Origin: Naumovozyma dairenensis CBS 421
Lineage: Eukaryota > Ascomycota > Saccharomycetes > Saccharomycetales > Saccharomycetaceae
Reading direction: 5' to 3'
Assembly (NCBI RefSeq): GCF_000227115.2
Contig: NC_016483.1
Coordinates: 62,001-126,000, forward strand
DNA: 64,000 nucleotides
Position 1 is the first letter of the stretch. Every line of letters begins with the position of its first letter. The translations under genes were made by a program, and so were the position numbers. Positions 12,765-22,327 of this stretch are shown here, piece after piece. The notes under the pieces are model-generated. The model was not told where the DNA came from. It did no database searches and saw only the letters and a list, made by a program, of their open reading frames with translations.

Positions 12765-13385
12765 CTAATAATCATCGTAACTATTATTAGTATCATCATC
12801 AGCAAATTGTGAATAATCTTCATCTTCTTCATCGTCTTCTTCGTCATTCATAGTATCTTCCCTATATGTTTCATCTTCTTCTTCATTATAATCGTCATCA
12901 TCAAGTCCATCCAATTCTAAGTTAGAAGAATCTACTTTCTTTTCTCCTATTTGAATATTTGATTCTTTTTTTTCAGGGAATGGGAAATCATCACCTCTTA
13001 AGAAATTTTCAATAGTTTTTTCAATGGATCCAGTTTTTTGTAAATCAAATTTAATTTGTTCATAATCTAAAGATGGAGCCATAGTCGCTACCACTTCAAT
13101 CATATCATCATTGACCATTCTCTTTTGGAAACGATTACCTTTTTTCTTCATCTGTGGTGCCTCTTTCTGATCGTCATTAGTAATTGTTTGTTTCTCGTCA
13201 CTATCTTTTGGCTTATTGAAAGTTGTGATCGTTTCTTTGATTTCAGTCATCGTCATTTCAGCATAAGATTCATCATCATTGTTATTGTTACTATTTTTCA
13301 TATTGAACCATTTTATTAGGATGAATCCTAATATAATGGATGTTATGAATATGATTGTTGAATTATCTAAATCACCTAAAGACAT
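12765..13385 (-). CDS. CUE4: Cue4-like CUE-domain membrane protein
   Basis: The 206-residue product has one N-terminal membrane segment at residues 10-27, a polar linker, and a CUE domain at about 87-132 with the MAP motif at 102-104 and the C-terminal Phe-Leu pair at 128-129. It ends in a strongly acidic Asp/Glu tail from about residue 155. CUE domains bind ubiquitin; the paralogue Cue1 recruits Ubc7 to the ER membrane. Position between CAC2 and TSL1 matches YML101C (CUE4). It is much longer than S. cerevisiae Cue4 (about 117) and close to Cue1 in size, but the tail lacks a recognisable Ubc7-binding region. CUE4 is favoured by synteny; Cue1-like function cannot be excluded. Confidence 0.85.
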   Translation of the reverse strand: MSLGDLDNSTIIFITSIILGFILIKWFNMKNSNNNNDDESYAEMTMTEIKETITTFNKPKDSDEKQTITNDDQKEAPQMKKKGNRFQKRMVNDDMIEVVATMAPSLDYEQIKFDLQKTGSIEKTIENFLRGDDFPFPEKKESNIQIGEKKVDSSNLELDGLDDDDYNEEEDETYREDTMNDEEDDEEDEDYSQFADDDTNNSYDDY

Positions 13386-13475
13386 GATGAATGAGTATAT
13401 GTGTGTCCTTTTCTTGATTTCAGATTAATTGCACAGGAATAGATGGGAGTAGCTTGGAAAACTCAACTAGTTATC

Positions 13476-13595
13476 TTGTCTTGTCTTGTCTTGTCTTGTC
13501 TTGTCTTGTCTTGTCTTGTCTTGTCTTGTCTTGTCTTGTCTTGTCTTGTCTTGTCTTGTCTTGTCTTGTCTTGTCTTGTCTTGTCTTGTCTTGTC
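13476..13595. repeat. (TTGTC)24 pentanucleotide microsatellite
   Basis: Twenty-four perfect copies of TTGTC run for 120 bp, followed by degenerate copies (CTTGC, TTGTC) to about 13615. It begins 91 bp upstream of the CUE4 start, on the CUE4 promoter side of the divergent region. Confidence 0.97.
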
Positions 13596-14434
13596 CTTGC
13601 TTGTCCTTGCTTGTCTAGTTATGTTTGTTTGTACTAGAGAAGAATTCAACAAAGTACGTAACCGTAACCTCACAAAAATTGTTATTGACGCGTTAACCGA
13701 CCATAGCGGCTAGACCTTCAGAAAAATAGTTGGGCGGCAAATTTATTAAGTTAATGAGTGTGTTTTCTGTTAGTCAAACAAAAGAGGACAAAAGAGAATA
13801 TGCGTTTGTCCAAGAGATAATAATTAGGAGTAGTCATAATGGATGTACATATTCGGCAAGTAATTACACATGTGCCATTCACAATTAGGAAAAGAAACAT
13901 ACATCCATTACGGCCAATGTTTTACTTTTGTTTATTTTATACAGTCCTATACCCTATTTCCGGGTCAGAAAAAATGTGAATGTAGTTACTGAACCTGTCA
14001 TTCAAACGAATAAAGCCATAATAATTTGTTACAAATAGTCTAATTCCTTTTTTTTTGGGAGACGTTATATACAAAGCAAAGAAATTAGGATATGAGTAGC
14101 AGTATTAGCAAAGGGCCACTAAAGAGACGCTTTTTTTTTGCAAGTTATCACACCAAGGAATAGCAAACATAATACCTAGTAGCAGAACCATGTTTTACGT
14201 CTAAAGGTATATGGTGAGACGACCTCAACTAACCTTCTTCAACTGAACTCTTTTATGGCGTGATTTTATAATAAGGAAGGAAGCAAAATGACGTGAAAGC
14301 GCGGAGCCGGGCCTTAAGCAGGGCCGCGGTATGTTATGCTGAGCTGGGTTTGGCCACAGCAAAATAGTTTGGACAGACCATTTCCTTCATTTCGCCACAC
14401 TCCCTCTCCCTCTACGTACTCTTCCAAAGTTTCG

Positions 14435-14497
14435 AGGGGAAGGGAGCGAGCGAGGGACGTAGGAAGCATGCGCAAGGGGAAGGGAACAGGAAAGGGG
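14435..14497 (+). promoter_or_regulatory. Cluster of three stress response elements (AGGGG) before TSL1
   Basis: AGGGG occurs at 14435-14439, 14475-14479 and 14493-14497, about 340-405 bp before the TSL1 ATG. AGGGG is the Msn2/Msn4 stress response element, and TSL1 of S. cerevisiae is a classic Msn2/4 target. The surrounding purine-rich DNA raises the chance of random matches. Confidence 0.6.
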
Positions 14498-14839
14498 AGG
14501 AAGGAAGGGAGAAAGAATGAGAGTAAGAGCAAAAGTACGTAATTGACAGTATTTTTTGACACTCGTTGTTGAGGAATGAAACGCAAAGGTATATATGCTC
14601 TGATTTTAGTCTATACCTTTTCTCAAAGATAGTAATAGACAACAACAACACTTTCCCAATAACTTTTCTTTCCACCTTTTCTCACCACCTCGAAGAAAGT
14701 TTTGGAAAAAGCGATACCTTATCTTTCTTTAGACAGAGTTCATATTAAAATAGGGATAGAAATTCTAACAACCAAAAATACTCCGTCTGTAACAATAGGA
14801 AAGAAAGATTTGAACGAAGCAGCAAAACAAGTTTGAAAT

Positions 14840-17800
14840 ATGACGATTATCGTAGCATCGTTATTTTTACCATATACCCCTCAATTTGAGGTCATTGATC
14901 CAGACGCAATCACTAGCGAATTGGCTGAATCAAATTTAATCAAAGTCGTAGATAACAATGAAAATATAAGAAAAAAAAGGACAAGTTCCGTTCATTCAGC
15001 CTCTCCTTTCCTACTTAATAACTTATCTCAAGAAAGTATGGCTGGAGCTGCTGCAGCTATCGGTACAACTCATTCTCCATCCCTTGAACCACTTAACAAA
15101 TTTACTGCCATTCCTGGTCAACATCACCAACAACAACAACAACAACAACAACCAATTCCAAGCATTAACATTTCAAGTGCTTCAACGGGTGACTTGGCTC
15201 ATCCTAATCCTTTAACCATTGATGAAGTCGTTTCAAGCGAACAATTCATGGAAAATTTGACTGCAAGTGGAACAGTTTCTCATACACCAGCTTTATCTGC
15301 ACATCATCATCCTGCTCAAAATGCTTCTGCATCTGTAGAGGAATTCTTCTCTTCTTCAAACACAGTTCCTGATCAAATTGGCTCTCCGGCTTATTCAATC
15401 TCTTCAGCTCCTGGCCTTGACATTGCTAATGCAGCCAATTCGATTTCAACTGGCCCCTTCTCAACAGGTACCTCACCTGATCCAACTGCAAGTCTTTTGA
15501 AAAATGTCAATAAATCATTATTAGTTCATTCTGTATTGAACTTAAACAATGCCTCTCAAACTAGTTTGGATAGTTTAACTAACAAATATAACCAAACAAA
15601 CGTGACGAAGGGTACTGTTATTACACCAAAATCAAGAGCTATACCAGATATTAGCTCAGCTGTAGTTAATTTTGCCAAAGTAAAACAAAAACATCAACAA
15701 CAATCAAATTTACCATCAATGAGAAGAATGCAATCAACTCCAAATGTACATACTTCATCTTCAACTTCAACAACAGCTGCCGGACCCACCACTGGAAATG
15801 TTACTAATCGTCATGGTACCACACCTGCTAAAGTAAGTTCCAATTTGAAATATTCTCAGCTAGCTGAAACAGAAACTGAGACAGAAACTGAACATGAAAC
15901 AGAATCTGAAGGTACAAGATCAAAATCTGCTTCAATTACACAGGATCACAATATACCATTATATGATGCCAAAGAACAACAGGGAAAAGACAGCACTGTT
16001 CATTCGGACACTTTAAGTCCAATAATCCGTAAAACTGATAAAGAAAAGAAGTCTATTGATGAAGAAAATGACTCGGATTCTGATTTAGAAGTAGACTCTA
16101 AAGATAAAAAATACAATGTTCCTCAATTTGGTGGGTTTTCTAACAATGCAAAATTAAGAGCTCAATTATTAAGTAGCTCACATGAATTATTTAGAAACTT
16201 ACCATGGAAAATTGCATTGAATGATAAGGGTAATGGTGCCATGAAAAATGCTATAAATACAGCAATCATTGAAGAAACAATTAAAGAACCTGTTTCATGG
16301 GTTGGTACAGTTGGTATCCCCACTGATGAAATCCCCGATGAAATCACTGCTAAAATCTCCAAGACTTTACAAGATGAATATCAGAGTACAGCCGTTGTTA
16401 CAGATGATATTACATTCAAGGGAGCTTATAAAAATTTCTGTAAACAAATCTTGTGGCCAACTTTACATTATCAAATTCCAGATAATCCAAATTCGAAAGC
16501 ATTTGAAGATCATTCATGGAATTATTATCAAAAATTGAACCAACAATTTGCTGATCAAATTATTAAAATATATAAAATTGGTGATACCATTTGGGTTCAT
16601 GATTATCATTTAATGTTGGTACCTGAATTAGTTCGTAAAGTCTTACCAAACGCTAAGATTGGATTCTCATTACATGTTTCATTCCCAAGTAGTGAAGTAT
16701 TTAGATGTTTTGCTCATAGAGAGAAAATCTTGAAAGGGATTTTAGGTTCCAATTTTGTTGGTTTCCAAACAAAGGAATATGCAAGACATTTCTTACAAAC
16801 ATCAAATCGTTTATTGATGGCAGATGTCGGTACAGATGAATTGAAATTCAATGGTAAAATTGTTTCTGTTAAATATACGCCTGTGGGGATTGATACTTTC
16901 ACATTGAATGATCAACTGAAAGATGAAAGAGTATTCCAATGGAGACATTTAATTAGAGAAAGATGGGAAGGTAAAAGATTGATTGTTTGTCGTGATCAAT
17001 TTGATAGAATTCGTGGGTTACATAAAAAAATGTTAGCCTTTGAAAGATTTTTAAAGGAAAATCCAGAATATATTGAAAAAGTTGTATTATTACAAATTTG
17101 TATCGGTAAGAGTTCTGATTCAGAATTAGAACGCCAAATTATGATGGTTGTTGATAGAATTAATTCATTATCATCAAACATTAGTATATCCCAACCAGTT
17201 GTATTTTTACATCAAGATTTGGAATTTGTTCAATATTTGGCGTTAAGTTGTGAAGCTGATATGTTCCTTGTTAATTCCTTAAGAGAAGGTATGAATTTAA
17301 CATGTCATGAATTTATTGTAAGTTCAGAAGAGAAAAATGCTCCATTATTATTATCAGAATTTACAGGTAGTGCATCAGTTGTGAAAGGTGCTTTACTAAT
17401 TAATCCATGGGATATTCGACATTCAGCAAATTGTATTAAACAAGGTCTTGAAATGAGTAAAGAAGAGAAAAGACGTCATTGGAAGAAAATGATGAAGAGT
17501 GTAATTGAAAATGATTCAGATAATTGGATTTTATCATCATTACAAAATATTCATAATGCATGGGAATTCAATCAAGAAAGATCTACTGTTTTCAATTTGG
17601 CGTATGATACGTTGTATACTGATTATAAAAAATCTGAAAAGCATATGTTTATTTTCAAGATATCTGAACCACCTACTCCAAGAATGTTATCAATTCTAAA
17701 TGATTTAAGTTCCAAAAACATTGTTTTCATTATGAATTCATTTTCTAAAGTTACTTTGGAAAGTTTATACAACAGAGTCTTAAACATTGGATTAATTGCT

Positions 17801-18436
17801 GAAAATGGTGCATATGTTAGATTGAATGGATCATGGTATAATATAGTTCAACAAGTTGATTGGAAAAGTGAAGTTGTTAAAATCTTCGATGATAAAGTGG
17901 AAAGGTTACCAGGATCATATTATAAAGTTGCTGATTCTATGATTAGATTTCATACTGAAAATGCAGAAGATCAAGAACGTGTTGCCAGTGTCATTGGTGA
18001 TGCCATTACACATATTAATACTTTATTTGATGAAAGAGGTATTCATGCATATGTTCATAAGAATATTGTATTTGTTCAAGAGACAGGACTTTCATTGGCA
18101 GCAGTTCAATTTTTATTGAAGTTTTATAATAATACATCTCATCCATTTGATAATAGTAGTATTGCAGTGACACAATCTGAAAATACATTCACACAAAATG
18201 GTAATGGGCAATCACAAATTGATTTTATGATGGTTACAGGTTCTTCATCACCTGTTGTTGAGCCAATATTTAGATTATTGAAGGAAGAAGTTGGTAAAGC
18301 CACACTGCGTTCTGGTCATAGTGTTGTTTATGGAGAAAATGTTACATATACTTATGCGAAAGAGCATATTACTGGTTCTAATGAATTGTTTACGATTTTG
18401 CAAAATATACCAAGGATTGAAAAAAGTAAGAACTGA
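14840..18436 (+). CDS. TSL1: Tsl1, large regulatory subunit of the trehalose-6-phosphate synthase/phosphatase complex
   Basis: The 1198-residue product begins MTIIVASLFLPYTPQFE, the conserved Tsl1/Tps3 start. A disordered region to about residue 420 is rich in Ser, Thr and Gln, with a nine-Gln run near residues 98-106 and an ETETETE tract. A glycosyltransferase family 20 domain spans about 430-860 (WVHDYHLMLVPELVRK; LVNSLREGMNLTCHEF), then a degenerate trehalose-phosphatase domain to the end. Tsl1 and Tps3 are non-catalytic scaffolds that stabilise the Tps1/Tps2 complex. Synteny with CUE4 favours Tsl1 (YML100W) over its duplicate Tps3. Three AGGGG elements upstream fit stress induction. Confidence 0.94.
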   Translation: MTIIVASLFLPYTPQFEVIDPDAITSELAESNLIKVVDNNENIRKKRTSSVHSASPFLLNNLSQESMAGAAAAIGTTHSPSLEPLNKFTAIPGQHHQQQQQQQQPIPSINISSASTGDLAHPNPLTIDEVVSSEQFMENLTASGTVSHTPALSAHHHPAQNASASVEEFFSSSNTVPDQIGSPAYSISSAPGLDIANAANSISTGPFSTGTSPDPTASLLKNVNKSLLVHSVLNLNNASQTSLDSLTNKYNQTNVTKGTVITPKSRAIPDISSAVVNFAKVKQKHQQQSNLPSMRRMQSTPNVHTSSSTSTTAAGPTTGNVTNRHGTTPAKVSSNLKYSQLAETETETETEHETESEGTRSKSASITQDHNIPLYDAKEQQGKDSTVHSDTLSPIIRKTDKEKKSIDEENDSDSDLEVDSKDKKYNVPQFGGFSNNAKLRAQLLSSSHELFRNLPWKIALNDKGNGAMKNAINTAIIEETIKEPVSWVGTVGIPTDEIPDEITAKISKTLQDEYQSTAVVTDDITFKGAYKNFCKQILWPTLHYQIPDNPNSKAFEDHSWNYYQKLNQQFADQIIKIYKIGDTIWVHDYHLMLVPELVRKVLPNAKIGFSLHVSFPSSEVFRCFAHREKILKGILGSNFVGFQTKEYARHFLQTSNRLLMADVGTDELKFNGKIVSVKYTPVGIDTFTLNDQLKDERVFQWRHLIRERWEGKRLIVCRDQFDRIRGLHKKMLAFERFLKENPEYIEKVVLLQICIGKSSDSELERQIMMVVDRINSLSSNISISQPVVFLHQDLEFVQYLALSCEADMFLVNSLREGMNLTCHEFIVSSEEKNAPLLLSEFTGSASVVKGALLINPWDIRHSANCIKQGLEMSKEEKRRHWKKMMKSVIENDSDNWILSSLQNIHNAWEFNQERSTVFNLAYDTLYTDYKKSEKHMFIFKISEPPTPRMLSILNDLSSKNIVFIMNSFSKVTLESLYNRVLNIGLIAENGAYVRLNGSWYNIVQQVDWKSEVVKIFDDKVERLPGSYYKVADSMIRFHTENAEDQERVASVIGDAITHINTLFDERGIHAYVHKNIVFVQETGLSLAAVQFLLKFYNNTSHPFDNSSIAVTQSENTFTQNGNGQSQIDFMMVTGSSSPVVEPIFRLLKEEVGKATLRSGHSVVYGENVTYTYAKEHITGSNELFTILQNIPRIEKSKN

Positions 18437-18964
18437 TGTTAGGATATGCAATTACTAAAACGTAGAAGATGTATATATAATATAATATAGCTTATGTCTA
18501 GAGACTAGAATTCATATAAAAATTAACAATAAGATAAACTACTAAAATAACAAATAAATATGGAGGATAAAGAACCTTACCGATGAAATGTACAAACACA
18601 CAAACATACCAGATAATACATTCCTTTATAATCTCGTCAGTGGAAGTTTCTTTCGCTAGGCAGTTAAGTTCTTTTTTGCCCTCTTTTTAAAAATACACAT
18701 TTCCCAAATTTCATCTAGTATGGTGCATAAATGAAAACTAGAATCATATAAGAAACCAATGCGAACACCTTTGAAATATATTTCATGGAGACTATTAATT
18801 ATTATAGAGGAAGACCATATTGCAAGTTCACCATCGACTTGAAAAGAATTCTTATTATTGACAACTGAAGAAAAGGTAGAGCAATCCTGAAGTTGTCCCT
18901 GAAACAGGTGGTATATAATTTTAGCATTAACAATAATAAAAGGAAGGCATAGCACCTTGGCATA
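18437..18964. other. Intergenic TSL1/PSH1
   Basis: About 530 bp. It marks a break in gene order: S. cerevisiae has ARG81 next to TSL1, whereas here PSH1 follows. A 99-codon minus-strand frame at 18656-18955 has no recognisable domain and overlaps the PSH1 promoter; I do not call it. No tRNA or repeat is visible at this junction. Confidence 0.5.
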
Positions 18965-20215
18965 ATGAGTGACAAATTAAGTGTCTATCTCGTTGCTAGA
19001 AGTAGCAAAGTGAAAAATAAAATACTATTAAGGTTATTAGAATCTTTGAATTGTTCCATATGTCATGATTATATGTTTGTCCCCATGATGACTCCCTGTG
19101 GACATAATTTCTGTTATGGTTGTTTAAATAACTGGATAACTGGTGGTTCAAAGGATTTAAATTGTCCTCAATGTAGATCCACAATTAATGAAGCTCCAAG
19201 ATTGAATTTAATTTTAAGGGAAACTTTGGATTCAATAATTGAATTTCTGAATGAGAAAAAGAAAGTTTCAAGAGATGCACAATTCAAGAAGATAATGGAA
19301 AGTAAGTCTATGGAACTTTCTAAATATAAAAAAGATTTAGATAAAGATAATCTATTTGAAAGTTTTTTCAAGAATTCAGCTATGGCTGTTGTAGATGAGG
19401 ATGATGATGAAGGAATTCCTCGTTGTAGTAATTGTCATTGGGAAATTGATCCTGATGATTTGGAAGATAATGATAATGTTTGTCCACATTGTAATATGAG
19501 AATTAGAAATTCTGTACAAAATATTTCAAACCGCAATAGTGAAGTAACCAACTTAAGGACAAATGATGCAATTATTGTTGGTCTAGATGATGATGAATAT
19601 AGCTCTGATGAAATACAACAAATACACGATGATTTGGTAAGGCATCCAAATGCTGATAGTCCTGAAATTTATTCAGACTCTGATTTAGAATCTGACAGTA
19701 ATGAAGATGAAGAGAGCTTAATACCGAGAAAGCAATCAAATAAACATCGCGATAACTTCTATGATGATGAGGCATCTGAAGATTATGATGAAGAAGATAA
19801 TCATACGAAAATAAATAGAAACGAAGATCGGATAAGTATCAATTCAGCTGAAGATTCGGAAGATGATTCAGATTTAGATGGGTTCATTGAGCATGATGAC
19901 GATGCGCTACGTGATGATGGAGGAATTGTGGTAAATGAAGCTGGGCATATTAGTAGTAATGATGAGGAAGAGCAAAATAGTGACTATTATGAGCATAATG
20001 ATGATGAAGGATTTGTTAGTGGAGATAGTTTAAACGATGAATCAGATGAGTCTGATCATTTAGAGGAACATGATGATGAGGATGATGAGGATGATGATGA
20101 GGATGATGAGGATGAGGATGATGGTGATGACGACGACGACGACAGAGATGAAGAACGAAGTCGAAAACGACAAAGAAGGTCAAGAGTGGTTCTTGACGGT
20201 AGTGATGACGAGTAA
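18965..20215 (+). CDS. PSH1: Psh1, RING E3 ubiquitin ligase for centromeric histone H3
   Basis: 416 residues, against about 406 in S. cerevisiae. A C3HC4 RING finger is complete: C30, C33, C45, H47, C50, C53, C67 and C70. A second small zinc-binding pair (C154, C157, C173, C176) follows, then a very acidic Asp/Glu-rich half and a basic end (RSRKRQRRSRVVLDGSDDE). Psh1 ubiquitinates mislocalised Cse4 so that the centromeric histone is removed from chromosome arms. The next gene, AIM39, is the same neighbour as in YOL054W-YOL053W. Confidence 0.93.
   Translation: MSDKLSVYLVARSSKVKNKILLRLLESLNCSICHDYMFVPMMTPCGHNFCYGCLNNWITGGSKDLNCPQCRSTINEAPRLNLILRETLDSIIEFLNEKKKVSRDAQFKKIMESKSMELSKYKKDLDKDNLFESFFKNSAMAVVDEDDDEGIPRCSNCHWEIDPDDLEDNDNVCPHCNMRIRNSVQNISNRNSEVTNLRTNDAIIVGLDDDEYSSDEIQQIHDDLVRHPNADSPEIYSDSDLESDSNEDEESLIPRKQSNKHRDNFYDDEASEDYDEEDNHTKINRNEDRISINSAEDSEDDSDLDGFIEHDDDALRDDGGIVVNEAGHISSNDEEEQNSDYYEHNDDEGFVSGDSLNDESDESDHLEEHDDEDDEDDDEDDEDEDDGDDDDDDRDEERSRKRQRRSRVVLDGSDDE
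20069..20150 (+). repeat. GATGATGAG-type imperfect repeat coding the acidic tail of Psh1
   Basis: Imperfect GAT/GAG/GAC triplet repeats encode an almost pure Asp/Glu segment near the Psh1 C-terminus. The alternate frame yields a Met/Arg repeat that is only a shadow. Confidence 0.7.
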
Positions 20216-20592
20216 ATTAAAGTTAAAAACTCTATATAAAAGTACGTCTCATATGCGGTATATATAAATTCAATTGAATTAGCATCCTGTATTATATTGC
20301 ATGATTACTGTAGTTATCCTTATATTTTGTAGTCAGAGTAGTGAATTGTCTTTCCGTAGAGGTAACGTTTTATGCCTTCTATAGCGCTTCTCGCATATTT
20401 TTTTGTTAATAGAATTAAAGAAAGGGACAGATCTATGTATTATATTGAAAAAAAGACATTAGAATTTATAGAGTGACTTTTTGCAAGAGTAAAAAGACAA
20501 TCCTATAAGTAATATAAGAACAAGAAAGTGATTAAAAGGGTTGTTTCGATTGTCCATTAGTATACTGGGAAGAAATAAAATTCTTTTAAACC
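20216..20592. other. Intergenic PSH1/AIM39
   Basis: About 380 bp between two co-directional genes. I see only AT-rich sequence suitable for the PSH1 terminator and AIM39 promoter. Confidence 0.5.
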
Positions 20593-21789
20593 ATGATATA
20601 TCCTCTAATTAGTCGAAGAACATTAGTTACAAGCTCACCTAAAGGGATAATAATACGACTACAATATCCAATCCTTCGTCCTTTGACTTTTCCTTTAGGC
20701 CCAAATCATGTAAATAATACAACAAACTGTAATGGCATTAGTATAACAAAAAGAAATTATTCGCTGAAGTTCCCTTATTTTGACTTGAAAAACACCAAAT
20801 TAAGGCTCAATACTAACAATAATGTCAGAATGCATGAAAATAATAAACAAGTTGATGGTAAACATTTCTTCACGAAACAAGGAGATGTTACTGAGAACAA
20901 CGAAAAGTCTCAATTGAAACATGAAAATCCATCCCATGAGGAGGATGAGAAGGTAATGGCGATAAATAGTATTCAAGAAGCAATCAGACAACAACGAAAT
21001 AAACGTCGAAAACAAATGGCATCAATAATCTTTATGATCCTCAGTAGTTTATTAATTGGATATGGATTAGGTTATAAAGTATTATATTTAAGGCAAGAAA
21101 TATTTTGGCCAATTTGTCCCACTTCAAAATATCATAAATTAAGTAAAAATGAATTGAAAAAGATAAATCTTTTACAAATTGAAAAATTAGCTAGAATTAG
21201 AACTTTAGAGCAATTATCAAAACATGAAATGATTAAAGATCAATACGGGATACCTTTAAAGTTGGAAAATGAAGATAATACTGAAGGAGTGGGAGAGCCA
21301 TTCAAGATATGGTGTGAAGATCAAGATTTATGTTTATTTGGTGTCAAGATTAAACCAGATGGGAACAATAATAATAATAAGCAAAAACAAAGGGACGAGG
21401 ATCATAAGTGGTATAGATTGCCATTTTTATTCAAATGGAGGTTTACTTATAAATCCATTAGTTTACTGATAACATTTCAAAATATCTTGAACTCAATTGG
21501 AATAAATAAGAATGGATTATATGAAATTATTGAACCAGAAAAAGTTTATGGATCATTTAAATATGAGCATCCTTTAGGTAGGGGATCTTCAAGTGTGAAT
21601 GATAATAAATCAGATTGCGGGCACCCTATGCATTTATGGTTTTTAGGCGAAATCAAATTAGACAAGGATTCCTTAGTAATTTATAAAGGAAAATATCATG
21701 TTGATGTGAAAATGCAAGAAATAACACTTCTAAGAAAAGAAAATGGGAAATTGATTGAGTATATTCTGTACAATGATATTAAAAGATAA
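20593..21789 (+). CDS. AIM39: Aim39-like mitochondrial membrane protein
   Basis: 398 residues, close to S. cerevisiae Aim39 (about 395). The N-terminus is basic, hydroxylated and free of acidic residues (MIYPLISRRTLVTSSPKGII), as for a mitochondrial targeting sequence. A single membrane segment lies at about 142-161 (MASIIFMILSSLLIGYGLGY), followed by KVLYLRQEIFWPICPTSKYH. Aim39 has no established molecular activity; loss affects mitochondrial inheritance or respiration. The call rests on length, the presequence plus single-membrane architecture, and the position between PSH1 and DDR2 as in YOL053W. Confidence 0.88.
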   Translation: MIYPLISRRTLVTSSPKGIIIRLQYPILRPLTFPLGPNHVNNTTNCNGISITKRNYSLKFPYFDLKNTKLRLNTNNNVRMHENNKQVDGKHFFTKQGDVTENNEKSQLKHENPSHEEDEKVMAINSIQEAIRQQRNKRRKQMASIIFMILSSLLIGYGLGYKVLYLRQEIFWPICPTSKYHKLSKNELKKINLLQIEKLARIRTLEQLSKHEMIKDQYGIPLKLENEDNTEGVGEPFKIWCEDQDLCLFGVKIKPDGNNNNNKQKQRDEDHKWYRLPFLFKWRFTYKSISLLITFQNILNSIGINKNGLYEIIEPEKVYGSFKYEHPLGRGSSSVNDNKSDCGHPMHLWFLGEIKLDKDSLVIYKGKYHVDVKMQEITLLRKENGKLIEYILYNDIKR

Positions 21790-22147
21790 TGCAAGTGAAG
21801 GAATAAATAAATAAAAAGTTACATATATAATATACATATATATATTCTTTGATAGGAAGAAAAAGAAAAGTAATCAAATGAAAAAATGGAACTTTTATAT
21901 TATATTATTAAATTAAAAAAAGGCTAGAATAACTACAGAAATATATAGTAATTGAAATTGTAAAAAGAACACTAACAATAGTTTTAAAATAAATTATTTT
22001 CAAAACAGGAATTTAGAAGAACTTTTAATATCCTTAGAACCAAAATATGGTGTAAAGGGGAAGAAATTCGGTAAAAGAAAAAAGAACAGTTGTAGGTTAA
22101 AAGAAAAAAAATCAATTACTCTTATTCAACGACATCTTGGGAACCAC
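21790..22147. other. Convergent intergenic AIM39/DDR2
   Basis: About 360 bp of AT-rich sequence between converging genes, consistent with two 3' UTRs. No gene is visible. Confidence 0.5.
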
Positions 22148-22327
22148 TTATAACATGTATGCGATTACACCTGCGATGATAGTACCGGCAATTCCTGCCT
22201 TTGTCATTGCACTTTGACCATCGATATTTCTGATAGCGGCATTCTGTTGTTGACCATCTGTAAGGTTTTGTGCATTTGACAAACTTGACAAGGCAATAAT
22301 TGGTGTAACAATTTTGTAGAGATTCAT
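22148..22327 (-). CDS. DDR2: Ddr2/Hor7-type small stress-induced protein
   Basis: A 59-residue product with a hydrophobic N-terminal signal-like segment (MNLYKIVTPIIALSSLSNAQ), a polar Asn/Gln-rich centre, and a hydrophobic C-terminal segment (AGIAGTIIAGVIAYML). This small layout is that of S. cerevisiae Ddr2 and Hor7 (about 60 residues), stress-induced proteins of unclear function. The ATG at 22327 is chosen over one at 22471 because the longer form adds an unrelated 48-residue stretch. Location after AIM39 matches DDR2 (YOL052C-A). Three STRE motifs lie upstream. Confidence 0.85.
   Translation of the reverse strand: MNLYKIVTPIIALSSLSNAQNLTDGQQQNAAIRNIDGQSAMTKAGIAGTIIAGVIAYML

Larger units (their letters stand above)
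13386..14839. other. Divergent intergenic region CUE4/TSL1
   Basis: About 1.45 kb. It holds the TTGTC microsatellite next to CUE4, an A/G-rich tract at about 14430-14530 with three AGGGG stress elements, and the TSL1 leader. Short overlapping ORFs here read through the repeat or the purine tract and are not credible genes. Confidence 0.6.

Noticed and set aside
13443..13713. Open frames of repeating Leu-Ser-Cys-Val or Asp-Lys-Thr-Arg across the microsatellite
   Set aside because: A TTGTC array lacks stops in every frame; these are artefacts of the repeat.
18656..18955. 99-codon minus-strand frame between TSL1 and PSH1
   Set aside because: No domain or codon bias, and it covers the PSH1 promoter. 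The hydrophobic start alone is not enough.
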